49,039 bases of DNA from an uncultured Prevotella sp. (GCA_937877595.1 CALFIY010000045.1:1-49039); one strand, 5' to 3'. Shown: positions 1 to 9,201, counted from the stretch's first letter. The notes: generated by a model from the letters alone, not told the origin. Made by a program: numbers and translations.

Positions 1-2
1 CA

Positions 3-968
3 CTGCTTCTCGGCGGTGCCATTCTCTACTGGATGTATCGCGGTGAGGACTGGCATACGTTGCTCCACGTCATGGCTCACGACATGGACTGGACGTGGAT
101 GCTGCTTTCGCTGCCCTTTGGCTTGCTGGCACAGGTGCTGAGAGGCTGGCGCTGGCGGCAGACGCTGGAGCCGCTGGGCGAGAAACCGCGCTGGTGGGTC
201 AGCGTGCATAGCATACTGCTCAGTTACGGAGCATCGCTCGTAGTGCCGAGAATTGGTGAGTTTACTCGATGCGGCGTGCTGAACCGCTGCGACGGGGTGT
301 CGTTTGCAAAGGCGCTGGGAACGGTGGTTACGGAGCGCGTGGTAGACACGCTGCTTGTGATGCTGATAACGGCTACGGTGCTGCTTGTAGAGATGAGCGT
401 CTTCGGCACCTTCTTTCGTCAGACGGGCACAAACCTGGAGAGCATGCTGGCAGGATTCTCGCTGGCAGGCTATGCCGTAGTGGCCGTGTGCGTGGTGGCT
501 GCTGCCATACTGCTGCATTTCCTACTACACAAACTGTCGTTCTACGACAAGGTTCGTACAACGCTTAGCGGACTGTGGCAGGGCGTGATATCACTGAAGG
601 ATGTGAAGAGCGTTCCTCTGTTTGTGGCTTTCACGGCGGGTATATGGCTGAGTTACTTCATCCACTACTATCTCACGTTCTTCTGCTTCCCGTTCACTTC
701 GTCGCTTGGCGTGGGTTGTGCGCTGGTCACCTTCGTGGTGGGCTCGCTGGCCGTAATTGTGCCCACGCCCAACGGTGCAGGTCCGTGGCATTTCGCTGTG
801 AAGACGATGCTCATCCTCTACGGTGTGCAGGATGAGCATGCCCTGTGCTTCGTACTCATTGTGCACGCCGTGCAGACACTGCTCGTAGCCCTGCTTGGCA
901 TCTATGCGTGGGTGGCGCTGAACTTAACCAATAAGCGAGAGGCTACAGCAATAACCAATAGACAATAA
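3..968 (+). CDS. Flippase-like integral membrane protein (lysylphosphatidylglycerol synthase TM-region family), 5' partial
   Basis: The reading frame stays open to the left edge of the window, so the gene begins before base 1; the first visible ATG at 33 is probably internal, since the codons before it encode a hydrophobic run (LLLGGAILYW) typical of the first helix in this family. The 300-odd visible residues contain six to seven membrane segments, a conserved-looking stretch around SYGASLVVPRIGEFTRCGVL, and a PTPNGAGPWHFAV motif near the C-terminus. These match the UPF0104/YbhN-like proteins related to the membrane half of MprF. Members flip or move lipids or lipid-linked compounds in the inner membrane; the substrate here cannot be told. 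The stop is 22 bases before pepD, so the two may be co-transcribed. Confidence 0.8.
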   Translation: MLLGGAILYWMYRGEDWHTLLHVMAHDMDWTWMLLSLPFGLLAQVLRGWRWRQTLEPLGEKPRWWVSVHSILLSYGASLVVPRIGEFTRCGVLNRCDGVSFAKALGTVVTERVVDTLLVMLITATVLLVEMSVFGTFFRQTGTNLESMLAGFSLAGYAVVAVCVVAAAILLHFLLHKLSFYDKVRTTLSGLWQGVISLKDVKSVPLFVAFTAGIWLSYFIHYYLTFFCFPFTSSLGVGCALVTFVVGSLAVIVPTPNGAGPWHFAVKTMLILYGVQDEHALCFVLIVHAVQTLLVALLGIYAWVALNLTNKREATAITNRQ

Positions 969-990
969 ACATTAAACTCATACAATAACT

Positions 991-2451
991 ATGGAACACG
1001 AAATTCAGAAACTACAGCCAGAGTGCATCTGGAGAAACTTCTATGCGCTCACACAAGTGCCGCGCCCGAGCGGACACCTTGAGAAAATCCAGCAGTTCCT
1101 GCTTGACTTCGGCAAGCAGGCAGGAGTTACGGCTTTCAAGGACCCTGCAGGCAACATCGTAATGCGCAAGCCAGCCTCTCCCGGCATGGAAAACAGGAAG
1201 GGCGTGATACTGCAGGCCCATATGGACATGGTGCCTCAGCGCGTGCCGGAGTCTACGCATAACTTTGAGACAGACCCGATACAGCCAAGAATAGACGGCG
1301 AGTGGGTGAAAGCCACGGGAACTACGCTGGGTGCCGACAACGGACTGGGCGTGGCAGCCATCATGGCTGTCATGGAAGACAAGACGCTGAAGCATGGCCC
1401 GATAGATGCGCTGATAACAGCCGACGAGGAGACGGGCATGTACGGTGCAAACGACTTGCCTGCCGACGAACTGCAGGGTGATATCCTGCTCAACCTCGAC
1501 TCTGAGACATGGGGCAAGTTTGTGATTGGCTCTGCTGGCGGAATAGACGTTACGGCAACGCTCGAATACAAGGAGACGGCTACCGACAGCACTGATGCTG
1601 CCGTGAAAATCACATTGCAGGGACTGCGCGGAGGTCATAGCGGCCTCGAGATACACGAGGGGCGCGGCAATGCCAACAAGTTGATGGTGCGTGTGGTGCG
1701 CGAGGCTGTTGAGCAACTCGACGCACGCCTCACCTCATGGCATGGCGGCAACATGCGCAATGCAATACCTTTCAAGGCAGAGGTGGTGCTGACGCTGCCA
1801 CGCGAGAATGTCGAGGCGCTGAAAGAGATGGTGGCCGAATGGCAGGATGACCTGCGCGACGAATACCGCCAGATAGAGAGCGGCATCGAACTGACGGCAG
1901 AGGAAACTGCTGCACCTGCCACACAGGTACCGGTAGAGATACAGGACAATCTGATCAACGCCATATACGGATGTCACGACGGCGTGGTGCGCATGATTCC
2001 GTCTTATCCTGACGTGGTGGAGACGAGTTCAAACCTCGCAATCATCGACATTGCCGACGGCCATGCTGCCCTGAAGATACTTGCGCGCTCCAGCCGTGAG
2101 GACATGAAGGACTATATCGTCAAGACGCTTGAGAGTTGTTTCAACATGGCAGGAATGAAAGTGGAAACGGCAGGAAGTTACGGCGGATGGGATCCTAATC
2201 CAGACAGTGAGATACTTCATCTGCTGCTTAAGGAGTACAAGCAACTCTTTCAGCAGGACGGTATAATCCAAGTGGACCACGCAGGACTGGAATGTTCTGT
2301 CATACTTGGCAAGTATCCGCACCTCGATGTCGTTTCGCTCGGCCCGACAATGAAGTCGCCGCACACCACAACCGAGCGCGCACTGATAGCAACGGTGGCT
2401 CCTTTCTGGCAGTTGCTGAAGAAGGTGCTCGAGGATGTGCCCGTACGTTAG
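991..2451 (+). CDS. pepD: Cytosol non-specific dipeptidase / aminoacyl-histidine dipeptidase (M20C)
   Basis: A 486-residue cytosolic zinc dipeptidase that hydrolyses dipeptides, classically Xaa-His, in peptide catabolism. The metal and catalytic residues of the M20 family are visible: H77 and D79 in QAHMDMV, bridging D116 in GADNGLG, catalytic E146 followed by E147 in TADEETG, D170 in LLNLDSE, and a late histidine near residue 458 in SPHTTTE. The dimerisation (lid) domain lies between about residues 190 and 380. Length is normal for the family, and the ATG at 991 gives the expected N-terminus. The 3' end overlaps by four bases with the convergent HlyD gene, so the two transcripts meet tail to tail. 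Confidence 0.95.
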   Translation: MEHEIQKLQPECIWRNFYALTQVPRPSGHLEKIQQFLLDFGKQAGVTAFKDPAGNIVMRKPASPGMENRKGVILQAHMDMVPQRVPESTHNFETDPIQPRIDGEWVKATGTTLGADNGLGVAAIMAVMEDKTLKHGPIDALITADEETGMYGANDLPADELQGDILLNLDSETWGKFVIGSAGGIDVTATLEYKETATDSTDAAVKITLQGLRGGHSGLEIHEGRGNANKLMVRVVREAVEQLDARLTSWHGGNMRNAIPFKAEVVLTLPRENVEALKEMVAEWQDDLRDEYRQIESGIELTAEETAAPATQVPVEIQDNLINAIYGCHDGVVRMIPSYPDVVETSSNLAIIDIADGHAALKILARSSREDMKDYIVKTLESCFNMAGMKVETAGSYGGWDPNPDSEILHLLLKEYKQLFQQDGIIQVDHAGLECSVILGKYPHLDVVSLGPTMKSPHTTTERALIATVAPFWQLLKKVLEDVPVR

Positions 2452-3548
2452 TCGGTCAGTTTCTGCGGTCCGCGCAGGCGGTCGCCCTCATGCAGGCCGC
2501 TCTTGATTTCGATATTCACGCCGTCACTCAGTCCGAGGGTGACGGCGGTTTTCTTGTACGACTGTTTGTCGGCTATTCCGGAAATGACATATACGAAGGT
2601 GCTGTCGCCGGAAAACTCTATGGCGCTCTCGGGAATGGCAAGAGCCTTCTCTCGCGAGGCAAGCACTATCTCGGCATTGGCAGAGTAGCCGGAACGGAGA
2701 GTGTTGCTATCGGTGAGTTTTACGGCCGCCTTGATTTCAAACTGGTTGGCGCCGTTGCTCTCCGTGGCCTTTGGCGAGATATATTCCAGCGTGGCATCGA
2801 ACGAGAGGTCCTGCAGTGCACCGACGGTAATCTTCATGGGCATGCCGCTCACCAGTTGGCCGACCTCAGTCTCGTCGATGTTGCCGCGGAAGATGAGATC
2901 GCTCATGTCGGCAACGGAGGCAATGGTGGTACCGTCGTTGAACGTGTTTGACAATATCACGGAGTTGCCTTTTTTTACAGGTATGTCGAGAATGGTGCCG
3001 CTGATAGTGCTGCGTATCAGCGTTGACGAGGCGGAGGCGTTGCTCTTCGACACGCCGTCGCGCACCACCTGCAGCGCATCCTGGGCGGCAGCCACTTCCT
3101 CCTTGGCCTGTCGTAACTGCTGGCTAACCTTGTCGTACTCGTCGGCAGAGACAAGTCCCTTGTCGTAGAGCGCCTTCTGGCGATCGTAGTCTACCTTTGC
3201 CTGTCCGGCATTGATGTCGGCAAGTCGTAGACGGGCTTCGGCCGACGACAACTGGCCCATGTCGGGTATGACTTTCACCTTGGCAATTACCTCGCCGGCC
3301 TTGACATAGTCGCCGGCCTCCTTGTAGATTTCGGTTATGATGCCCGAAATCTGAGGCTTGACGTTGATCTCGTCGCGCGGCTCTATCTTGCCCGTGATGA
3401 TGGTTGTCTTCTTGATGTCAGTACGCTCTGCCTTGAGTTCGGTGTATTCTACGGTCTTCGGGCGCGATTTCTGGTAGAGGAATACGAATGTTCCGATAAA
3501 GATGATGGCAACTACTGCTGCTGCGATAAGTTTGGAATATTTTTTCAT
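2448..3548 (-). CDS. HlyD/MacA-like periplasmic adaptor of an ABC exporter
   Basis: A 366-residue membrane-fusion protein: N-terminal membrane anchor (about residues 8-25), split biotinyl-lipoyl domain (around GKIEPRDEINVKPQISG and again near residues 180-200), an alpha-hairpin with heptad-like charge pattern (about residues 100-165), then beta-barrel and membrane-proximal domains. It would link the inner-membrane ABC pump to an outer-membrane TolC-type channel. It is the last gene of a four-gene minus-strand operon behind the ATPase and two permeases, 41 bases after the second permease. No TolC homologue is in the window. Substrate unknown; MacAB relatives export macrolides, peptides or lipoproteins. 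Confidence 0.9.
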   Translation of the reverse strand: MKKYSKLIAAAVVAIIFIGTFVFLYQKSRPKTVEYTELKAERTDIKKTTIITGKIEPRDEINVKPQISGIITEIYKEAGDYVKAGEVIAKVKVIPDMGQLSSAEARLRLADINAGQAKVDYDRQKALYDKGLVSADEYDKVSQQLRQAKEEVAAAQDALQVVRDGVSKSNASASSTLIRSTISGTILDIPVKKGNSVILSNTFNDGTTIASVADMSDLIFRGNIDETEVGQLVSGMPMKITVGALQDLSFDATLEYISPKATESNGANQFEIKAAVKLTDSNTLRSGYSANAEIVLASREKALAIPESAIEFSGDSTFVYVISGIADKQSYKKTAVTLGLSDGVNIEIKSGLHEGDRLRGPQKLTD

Positions 3549-3589
3549 AGTGGAATATGTTTCTGTCGTACGTTTAAAAAACTGTCAAC

Positions 3590-4846
3590 TCATTCGTCAC
3601 GCATGGCATCTACTGGTTTTATGGCCATGGCGCGCGCGGCAGGAGCCAGTCCGGCCAATACGCCCATCAGCGAAACTGTCAGGGCAGCGGCCAGTGCTGT
3701 CCAGAAGCCTACCTGGAAGTTTGCCGCCACGATGCCGTCTTCGGTATTGGCGAGTTCGAGCATTTGCAAGATGAGTACGGCAAAGAGGATGCCCGACAGT
3801 CCGGCAACAAGCGTCAGCACAATGCTCTCGGAAATAATTTGCGACAGTATCATGCGTGGCGTAGCGCCTATGGCTCGTCGGATTCCTATTTCTGTGGTAC
3901 GCTCACGCACCGTAACCATCATAATATTCGACACTCCTATGGCACCGGCAAGCAGTGTGCCAAGACCAACAAGCCATATCAGGAAATTGACACCGCGAAA
4001 CAGGCTGTCGAGCAGTTGGAAGAGGACTTCGGTGTTGAACACCATGACTCCCTGCTCGTCGGTAGGGTCTATCAGATGAGGGCGGGCTATGGTCTGCCGC
4101 ATCCTGTCGGTAAGCGTCGACATCACCACGCCCTTGCGACAGGTTACTGCAATCACATCGACATCATTGCCTTTGTTGTACATCTGCTGCATCAGCGACA
4201 GCGGTAGGGTGACTTTCTCGTCGTTGCTGCCGTTGATGTTCATGCCGCCGCTGACATTGTAGTCAACGCCTACCACTTCATAGTATGTGGAGTCGATGCG
4301 GATGCTGCGTCCGCAGGGATCACCACCGTCCTTGAAGAGGTCCTTGTATATCTTCTTGCCAATGACACAGACCTTGCGGTGCTGCCGCACATCCATCTGA
4401 TTGATGAAACGGCCGTAGTACATCTTGGGGGTATTCACCAGGGCATAGTCGGGGGTGACGCCTTGCACGTTGACACTCATCTTGCAGTCGGAATGGTAGG
4501 CGGTGCTGGTGGCATTCCATGGCATATAGACTATAGGAGCGATGACGTCCAACTCAGGAATGCTCTGGCGCAGACGCTCAATGTCCTGATAGTTCATGTT
4601 CCACCAGCGTCCCTTGCGAAATCCCTTGTATGCCTTTGATGTCTGTTGTGCCCAGATTATTGCCGAGTTGGTGGCGAAACCGGAGAAGTTCTTGTTGAGA
4701 AGTTCTTTCAGACCCTGGCCGCCGCCAATAAGCGCAACGAGCATGAAGACTCCCCAGAATACGCCAAATCCCGTGAGCAGTGAGCGCGACTTGTTGCGCG
4801 TCAGCGTATCGAGAATCTCGTGGTAGGTGTCAATGTCTATCCTCAT
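3590..4846 (-). CDS. MacB-like ABC transporter permease (FtsX family), second of two
   Basis: Encodes 418 residues starting MRIDIDTYHEIL. An open frame runs about 500 bases further upstream, but that extension is histidine-rich, lies on top of the preceding permease gene and has no family resemblance; the chosen ATG has AAGGAG eight to nine bases before it. The protein has an N-terminal membrane helix (SRSLLTGFGVFWGVFMLVALIGGG), a large periplasmic MacB-type core domain, and three C-terminal helices of the FtsX domain with the sequence TEIGIRRAIGATPRMI just after the first. It starts 17 bases after the first permease stops. Two different permeases behind one ATPase suggest a heterodimeric channel. 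Confidence 0.93.
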   Translation of the reverse strand: MRIDIDTYHEILDTLTRNKSRSLLTGFGVFWGVFMLVALIGGGQGLKELLNKNFSGFATNSAIIWAQQTSKAYKGFRKGRWWNMNYQDIERLRQSIPELDVIAPIVYMPWNATSTAYHSDCKMSVNVQGVTPDYALVNTPKMYYGRFINQMDVRQHRKVCVIGKKIYKDLFKDGGDPCGRSIRIDSTYYEVVGVDYNVSGGMNINGSNDEKVTLPLSLMQQMYNKGNDVDVIAVTCRKGVVMSTLTDRMRQTIARPHLIDPTDEQGVMVFNTEVLFQLLDSLFRGVNFLIWLVGLGTLLAGAIGVSNIMMVTVRERTTEIGIRRAIGATPRMILSQIISESIVLTLVAGLSGILFAVLILQMLELANTEDGIVAANFQVGFWTALAAALTVSLMGVLAGLAPAARAMAIKPVDAMRDE

Positions 4847-4863
4847 CGTTGTACTCCTTGCTC

Positions 4864-6102
4864 TTATTCTGCGCGCAGCGCCTCTATAGGCCGCACCCTG
4901 CTGGCTTTCAGTGCCGGTATCAGACCGGCTATGGTTCCTGCAACCACCATTACCATCGTGGCTTCTATGCACACGTCGAGCCCTACGGTGGGATCGACGA
5001 ACATGGTGGCCTTGAAGAGTCCGGTGTCTATCTCGTTGTGTCCTAATGTGGCGTCCATATATTCGTTGGCGGCAATGGCAAGTATCATGCCGATGTATCC
5101 AAAGAATGTGGTGATGATGATGCTCTCGGTGATGATGAGTCGCAGAATGTTCCAGGGCTTGGCACCAATGGCTTTGCGGATGCCGAATTCGTGAGTGCGC
5201 TCCTTGACGGTGATGAGCATGATGTTCGATACGCCCACGATGCCGCTGAGCAGTGTGAACAGGCCCACTATCCACAATGCCGTGCGCACAATGACGATGC
5301 CCGTCTCCATCTGCAGTGACTGGGTGTATCTGTTCCATAACCATACGGCACTCTCGTCGTCGGGGTGCGCCTGATGGTTAGCGTTGATGCTCTTGCGATA
5401 CGTGTTCTCAAAGGCTTCGTTGGCCTCTTCCGTTGGCAGACCGTGGAAGGTGAACTCTATGCGGCCTGCGTCGTCGCCCTTGTTGTAGACGGTCTTAAGC
5501 GTGGTATAGGATGTGTAGACGCTGGCCTGTCCTCTCTCGTTGTCTTTGTAGATGCCGACTACGCGGAAGGCAAATGCTCCGACATCCACGTACTGGCCAA
5601 TGCCGACGTTTAGTTCCTTGGCGTGCTTGTTGCTTATCACTATCACCTTGCGCTTCTCCCGAATGTCAATATTGTTGATAAAACGCCCGTCAACCATGTC
5701 GGTCTTGTCTATCTGTGTGTGGTTGGGATATACGCCAGAGAGGGTGGTGTTAATGTATTGCTGGCCGTTGCTGATTTGAACGCTCCATTGCTGCAGTTCG
5801 GCACCGACATTGTCGATGTTAGCGCGAAACTGGTCGGCGGTAGTTGTGATGTCGGCGTCTTTCAGTTGTATGCTGCGCCCTTCTGAAAGACCGTTGTATG
5901 GCTTTGATGTCTCGCCGCCGAAAACTACCATTGAATTGACAAGGAAGCGTGCCGACTGTTGCTGCTGGGCGTTGATGAGGCCGTTGCCTGCACCAAGAAG
6001 TACTATGAGCATGAAGATGCCCCACGCCACGGCGAAGCCTGTCAGCGCGGTGCGCAACTTATTGCGCTGTGCCGTCTGCCATATCTCATTCAATAATTCC
6101 AT
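4864..6102 (-). CDS. MacB-like ABC transporter permease (FtsX family), first of two
   Basis: A 412-residue inner-membrane protein built like its downstream neighbour: N-terminal helix (RTALTGFAVAWGIFMLIVLLGAG), a periplasmic core domain of roughly residues 45-280, and an FtsX domain with three helices, including THEFGIRKAIGAKPWNI between the first two. Its ATG lies inside the end of the ATPase gene, a 17-base overlap that points to translational coupling. With the ATPase, the second permease and the HlyD adaptor it forms a MacAB-type mechanotransmission exporter, in which the permeases transmit ATP-driven movement to the periplasm. Confidence 0.93.
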   Translation of the reverse strand: MELLNEIWQTAQRNKLRTALTGFAVAWGIFMLIVLLGAGNGLINAQQQQSARFLVNSMVVFGGETSKPYNGLSEGRSIQLKDADITTTADQFRANIDNVGAELQQWSVQISNGQQYINTTLSGVYPNHTQIDKTDMVDGRFINNIDIREKRKVIVISNKHAKELNVGIGQYVDVGAFAFRVVGIYKDNERGQASVYTSYTTLKTVYNKGDDAGRIEFTFHGLPTEEANEAFENTYRKSINANHQAHPDDESAVWLWNRYTQSLQMETGIVIVRTALWIVGLFTLLSGIVGVSNIMLITVKERTHEFGIRKAIGAKPWNILRLIITESIIITTFFGYIGMILAIAANEYMDATLGHNEIDTGLFKATMFVDPTVGLDVCIEATMVMVVAGTIAGLIPALKASRVRPIEALRAE

Positions 6103-6745
6103 CCTTGATGCGAATGATGCGGTTGGTCTGTGCTCCTACGTTGGGATCGTGGGTGACGATAATCTGCGTGATACCCTCGTCGGCATTGAGTTGCTTAAGC
6201 AGTTGCATTACCTCAATGGATGTCTTGGAGTCGAGGGCGCCCGTGGGCTCGTCGGCAAGGATTATCTTGGGCTGCGTGATAAGTGCGCGTGCTATGGCAA
6301 CACGCTGTTTCTGTCCGCCAGATAATTCATTGGGATAGTGTTCAGCCCATTCCTTAAGTCCCAGACGCTCAAGATATTCCATGGCAGCAGCGTGGCGCTT
6401 GCGGCGAGGCACGCCCTGATAGAACAAAGGCAGTTCTACATTCTCTACTGCGGTCTTGAAGGAGATTAGATTGAACGACTGAAAAATAAAACCAATCATC
6501 CTGTTGCGATATTCGGCTGCCTTGCGCTCAGAGAGATTCCAGATGCGTGTGCCGGCAAGGGTGTATTCGCCGCTGTCGTAGTTGTCGAGAATGCCAAGTA
6601 TGTTGAGCAGCGTAGACTTGCCTGAGCCTGAGGCGCCCATGATGCTCACAAACTCGCCCTGCTCTATGTCGAGTGTTATGCCCTTAAGCACATGCAACGG
6701 CTGGGCGCCCTGATATGTCTTGTGGATGTCTTTCAGTTGTATCAT
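6086..6745 (-). CDS. ABC transporter ATP-binding protein (MacB/LolD type)
   Basis: A 219-residue nucleotide-binding subunit. All motifs are present: Walker A GASGSGKST (37-45), Q-loop Q89, signature LSGGQ (141-145), Walker B IILADE (161-166) and switch histidine H199. I start it at the ATG at 6745 (MIQLKDIHKTYQG), because the family begins there; an upstream in-frame codon would add 13 unrelated residues. It energises the two FtsX-type permeases that follow and is the promoter-proximal gene of the four-gene export operon. A well-formed Bacteroidota promoter lies just upstream on the same strand. Confidence 0.95.
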   Translation of the reverse strand: MIQLKDIHKTYQGAQPLHVLKGITLDIEQGEFVSIMGASGSGKSTLLNILGILDNYDSGEYTLAGTRIWNLSERKAAEYRNRMIGFIFQSFNLISFKTAVENVELPLFYQGVPRRKRHAAAMEYLERLGLKEWAEHYPNELSGGQKQRVAIARALITQPKIILADEPTGALDSKTSIEVMQLLKQLNADEGITQIIVTHDPNVGAQTNRIIRIKDGIIE

Positions 6746-6769
6746 TGACGGGCTGTGTTGTTGGACGTG

Positions 6770-6801
6770 CAAAAGTAGATACAATAATCTGTGTTACCAA
6801 A
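6770..6801 (-). promoter_or_regulatory. Bacteroidota-type promoter for the ABC export operon
   Basis: Read on the minus strand: TTTG at 6801-6798, 20 bases, then TACTTTTG at 6777-6770. This fits the Bacteroidota consensus (TTTG, 19-21 nt, TAnnTTTG). The ATPase ATG is 24 bases beyond the -7 box. Confidence 0.75.
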
Positions 6802-6843
6802 TAATTTGACTGTTGTTTTTTCTCCGCTTACCTGAAAATATAG

Positions 6844-6851
6844 TACCTTTG
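6844..6851 (+). promoter_or_regulatory. Promoter -7 box for the MaoC-like gene
   Basis: TACCTTTG matches the TAnnTTTG element and stands 30 bases before the chosen ATG at 6882. No clear TTTG is found at the usual -33 distance; only a T-rich run is present there. It is divergent from the ABC operon promoter. Confidence 0.6.
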
Positions 6852-6881
6852 CCGCACCGTAAAATAAGAAAAGAAAGAAAA

Positions 6882-7349
6882 ATGGGAAAATTGATAGTCA
6901 ACTCATACGATGAGTTTGCTGCCTATTTGGGCAAGGAACTTGGTGCTTCGGAATGGCTGGAGGTAGACCAGCAGCGTATCAACCTGTTTGCTGACGCCAC
7001 GCTCGACCACCAGTGGATACATGTTGATGCGGAGCGGGCGAAGGCTGAGAGCCCCTATAAGTCGACAATAGCCCACGGATATCTGACGCTGTCGTTGCTG
7101 CCTTATATGTGGAACCAGATAATAGAGGTGAACAACATAAAGATGCTGGTCAACTATGGCATGAATGACATGCGCTTCGGACAGCCAGTAATAACAGGCA
7201 GCCGCGTGAGGCTGGTCACACGGCTGCACAATATCCAGAACTTGCGCGGAATATGCAAGGCTGAGATAAAATTCACAATCGAAATAGAAGGACAGCGCAA
7301 GCCTGCGCTGGAGGGTATTGCCTCGTTCCTGTACTATTTTGAGAATTAA
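6882..7349 (+). CDS. MaoC-like (R)-specific enoyl-CoA hydratase family protein
   Basis: A 155-residue single hot-dog-fold protein. The active-site pattern of MaoC/PhaJ hydratases is recognisable: D42 and H47 in LDHQWIH (Asp-x4-His), followed by STIAHGYLTLSLLP, the central hot-dog helix segment. Such enzymes hydrate trans-2-enoyl-CoA to (R)-3-hydroxyacyl-CoA. The real acyl substrate is unknown. I prefer the ATG at 6882 to an upstream in-frame start at 6813, which would add 23 residues encoded across the promoter. The gene converges on argF' with three bases between the stops. Confidence 0.85.
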   Translation: MGKLIVNSYDEFAAYLGKELGASEWLEVDQQRINLFADATLDHQWIHVDAERAKAESPYKSTIAHGYLTLSLLPYMWNQIIEVNNIKMLVNYGMNDMRFGQPVITGSRVRLVTRLHNIQNLRGICKAEIKFTIEIEGQRKPALEGIASFLYYFEN

Positions 7350-7352
7350 CGC

Positions 7353-8342
7353 TTACTGAATTCCCTCAAGCATTCGCTTTAATACCACGGAGCAACTGAT
7401 TTCACGATTGGCTGCTTCGGGTATTACTATGCTGTCAGGGCTCTCTATCACATCGTCGGTGACTATCAGTCCACGGCGTACAGGCAGGCAGTGCATGAAC
7501 TTGGCTCCGTTGGTCCATGACATGTGTTCGGTGTCTACTGTCCACGACATGTCGCGGCATGTTATCTTCCCGTAGTCGGCAGGAGAGGTGACGCCAGGAT
7601 TTGACCAGTTCTTTGCATAAATGTAGTCGGCGCCTTCAAATGCCTTGCGCTGGTCGTACTCCACGCGCGCTGAGCCAACAAAGCGTGGGTCGAGTTCGTA
7701 GCCTTCGGGATGGGTGACGACGAAGTCGACATCGGCAGCCTGCATCCACTGGGCAAAGGAGTTGGGCACTGCCTGCGGCAGGGCACGGCAGTGGGGAGCC
7801 CACGTGAGTACCACCTTCGGACGGGTAGGCTTCTTCCATGTCTCGCGTATGGTGATGAGGTCGGCAAAGGCCTGCAGCGGATGCACGGTAGCCGTCTCCA
7901 TGGCAAACACGGGTTTGCCGCTATACTGTATGAACTGCTTCAGAACTGTCTCGGCATAGTCGTAGTCTCTGTCGGTAAGTCCGGCAAACGAGCGCACGCC
8001 GATAATATCACAGTAGCAGCCCATAACGGGGATGGCCTCAAGCAGATGCTCGCTCTTGTCACCGTCCATTATCACTCCACGTTCTGTCTCCAGTTTCCAT
8101 GCACCGGCATTGACGTCAAGCACTATCACGTTCATGCCCAGGTTCATTGCTGCCTTTTGGGTGGAAAGGCGTGTGCGTAGCGAATTGTTGAAGAATATCA
8201 TCATCAGTGTCTTGTTGCGACCAAGATGCTGATATTTGAAGCGGTCGGCCTTTATCTCCTGAGCCTCGGCAAGCGCGGCTTCGATGTTGCCGATGTCTGT
8301 CACGTCGATAAACGAGCGCAGTGGTGTTGTCTTGTTGTCCAT
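7353..8342 (-). CDS. argF': N-succinylornithine-type carbamoyltransferase (ArgF')
   Basis: A 329-residue transcarbamylase of the branch known from Bacteroides fragilis, which carbamoylates N-succinyl-L-ornithine in arginine synthesis. Seen: carbamoyl-phosphate loop FFNNSLRTR (50-58, in place of the usual STRTR), the strongly conserved LETERGVIMDGD segment, TWAPHCRALPQAVPNSFAQW, and HCLPVRR (284-290). The residue that sets N-succinyl versus N-acetyl specificity in this family is Pro in B. fragilis and Glu in Xanthomonas; here the aligned residue is Ser97 (DGDKSEHLL). Ser is among the substitutions reported to give succinylornithine activity in the Xanthomonas enzyme, so the succinyl substrate is still the better guess. 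Confidence 0.93.
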   Translation of the reverse strand: MDNKTTPLRSFIDVTDIGNIEAALAEAQEIKADRFKYQHLGRNKTLMMIFFNNSLRTRLSTQKAAMNLGMNVIVLDVNAGAWKLETERGVIMDGDKSEHLLEAIPVMGCYCDIIGVRSFAGLTDRDYDYAETVLKQFIQYSGKPVFAMETATVHPLQAFADLITIRETWKKPTRPKVVLTWAPHCRALPQAVPNSFAQWMQAADVDFVVTHPEGYELDPRFVGSARVEYDQRKAFEGADYIYAKNWSNPGVTSPADYGKITCRDMSWTVDTEHMSWTNGAKFMHCLPVRRGLIVTDDVIESPDSIVIPEAANREISCSVVLKRMLEGIQ

Positions 8343-8421
8343 GTGGGTGAGTTTATTAGTTTTTGCGTTTATTTATTTTATTAGTTGCTGACTTCCTGTG
8401 TTTTTAGCATTTCCTAAAAAC

Positions 8422-9201
8422 TTAAATCCCTGCAAAAATGCGACGGGCATTGGCTGTAGTAATGCTGGCGACTTCGTCGGCACTGACTTGATAGGCTTCT
8501 GCCAACTTGCTGATGATGTGCGGAATGTAGGATGGCTCGTTGCGCGTGCCGCGAAGTGGGGTAGGGGCCATGTAAGGAGCATCGGTCTCCAGTACGATAC
8601 GCTCCAGAGGTACACTGGACGGCAGTACTTCTGGAAGATGGCTCTTCTTGAAGGTGAGCACACCGCCAATGCCAAGCATGAACTGTGGAAATTCCAGCAG
8701 TTGGCGCGCCTCTTGCCCGTTGCCTGTGAAACAATGGAACACGCCGCCTTTTATCGCGCGCGCGTACCTTTTTAAAATATTAATAAGTTCGTTCTGGGCT
8801 TTGCGGCAGTGTATCATCAAGGGTAACTGCAAGTCTACGGCCCACTTCACCTGTTCCTCGAAGGCTTGCAGTTGTTCTTGCTCGAATTCGCGGCTCCAGT
8901 AAAAGTCAAGGCCTATCTCGCCTACGGCGACAGGCGATGGCATATCGGCAAGTGACTGCTTTATTCTGTCAAGTTCTGACTGCCATTCGGAATTAACGTC
9001 CTCAGGATGCAGGCCTATCATTGGCAGACAAATATCGGGGTGCTGGCTGCAGAGGTTTGCGATTGAATTAATTGACGCAAGGTTTATGGCAGGCACCAAA
9101 ATCCTTGTGCATCCTGCCTGTCGTGCGCGCTCTATAACGGCGTCGCAGTCGGCCTTAAACTCCTCGCCGTCGAGATGGCAGTGGGTGTCAATGTAATTCA
9201 T
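8422..9201 (-). CDS. tatD: TatD family metal-dependent hydrolase / DNase
   Basis: A 259-residue TIM-barrel metallohydrolase of the amidohydrolase superfamily. The metal motif THCHLD carries H7 and H9; further family signatures are GEIGLDFYWS, MIHCRKA, GVFHCFTG and ETDAPYMAP, giving the full ligand set. TatD proteins are 3'-5' exonucleases involved in DNA repair or RNA turnover, and in spite of the name have no role in Tat export, so there is no link to the tat genes at 44 kb. The start is 17 bases after the stop of the prenyl synthase gene, suggesting co-transcription. Confidence 0.93.
   Translation of the reverse strand: MNYIDTHCHLDGEEFKADCDAVIERARQAGCTRILVPAINLASINSIANLCSQHPDICLPMIGLHPEDVNSEWQSELDRIKQSLADMPSPVAVGEIGLDFYWSREFEQEQLQAFEEQVKWAVDLQLPLMIHCRKAQNELINILKRYARAIKGGVFHCFTGNGQEARQLLEFPQFMLGIGGVLTFKKSHLPEVLPSSVPLERIVLETDAPYMAPTPLRGTRNEPSYIPHIISKLAEAYQVSADEVASITTANARRIFAGI

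Noticed and set aside
4847..5344. N-terminal extension of the second ABC permease (166 codons)
   Set aside because: The extension is His/Arg-rich and lies on top of the first permease. The ATG at 4846 has a good ribosome site and the expected family N-terminus.
8422..9201. TatD as part of the Tat export system
   Set aside because: TatD family proteins are nucleases. The gene is 35 kb from tatAC and sits between unrelated genes.
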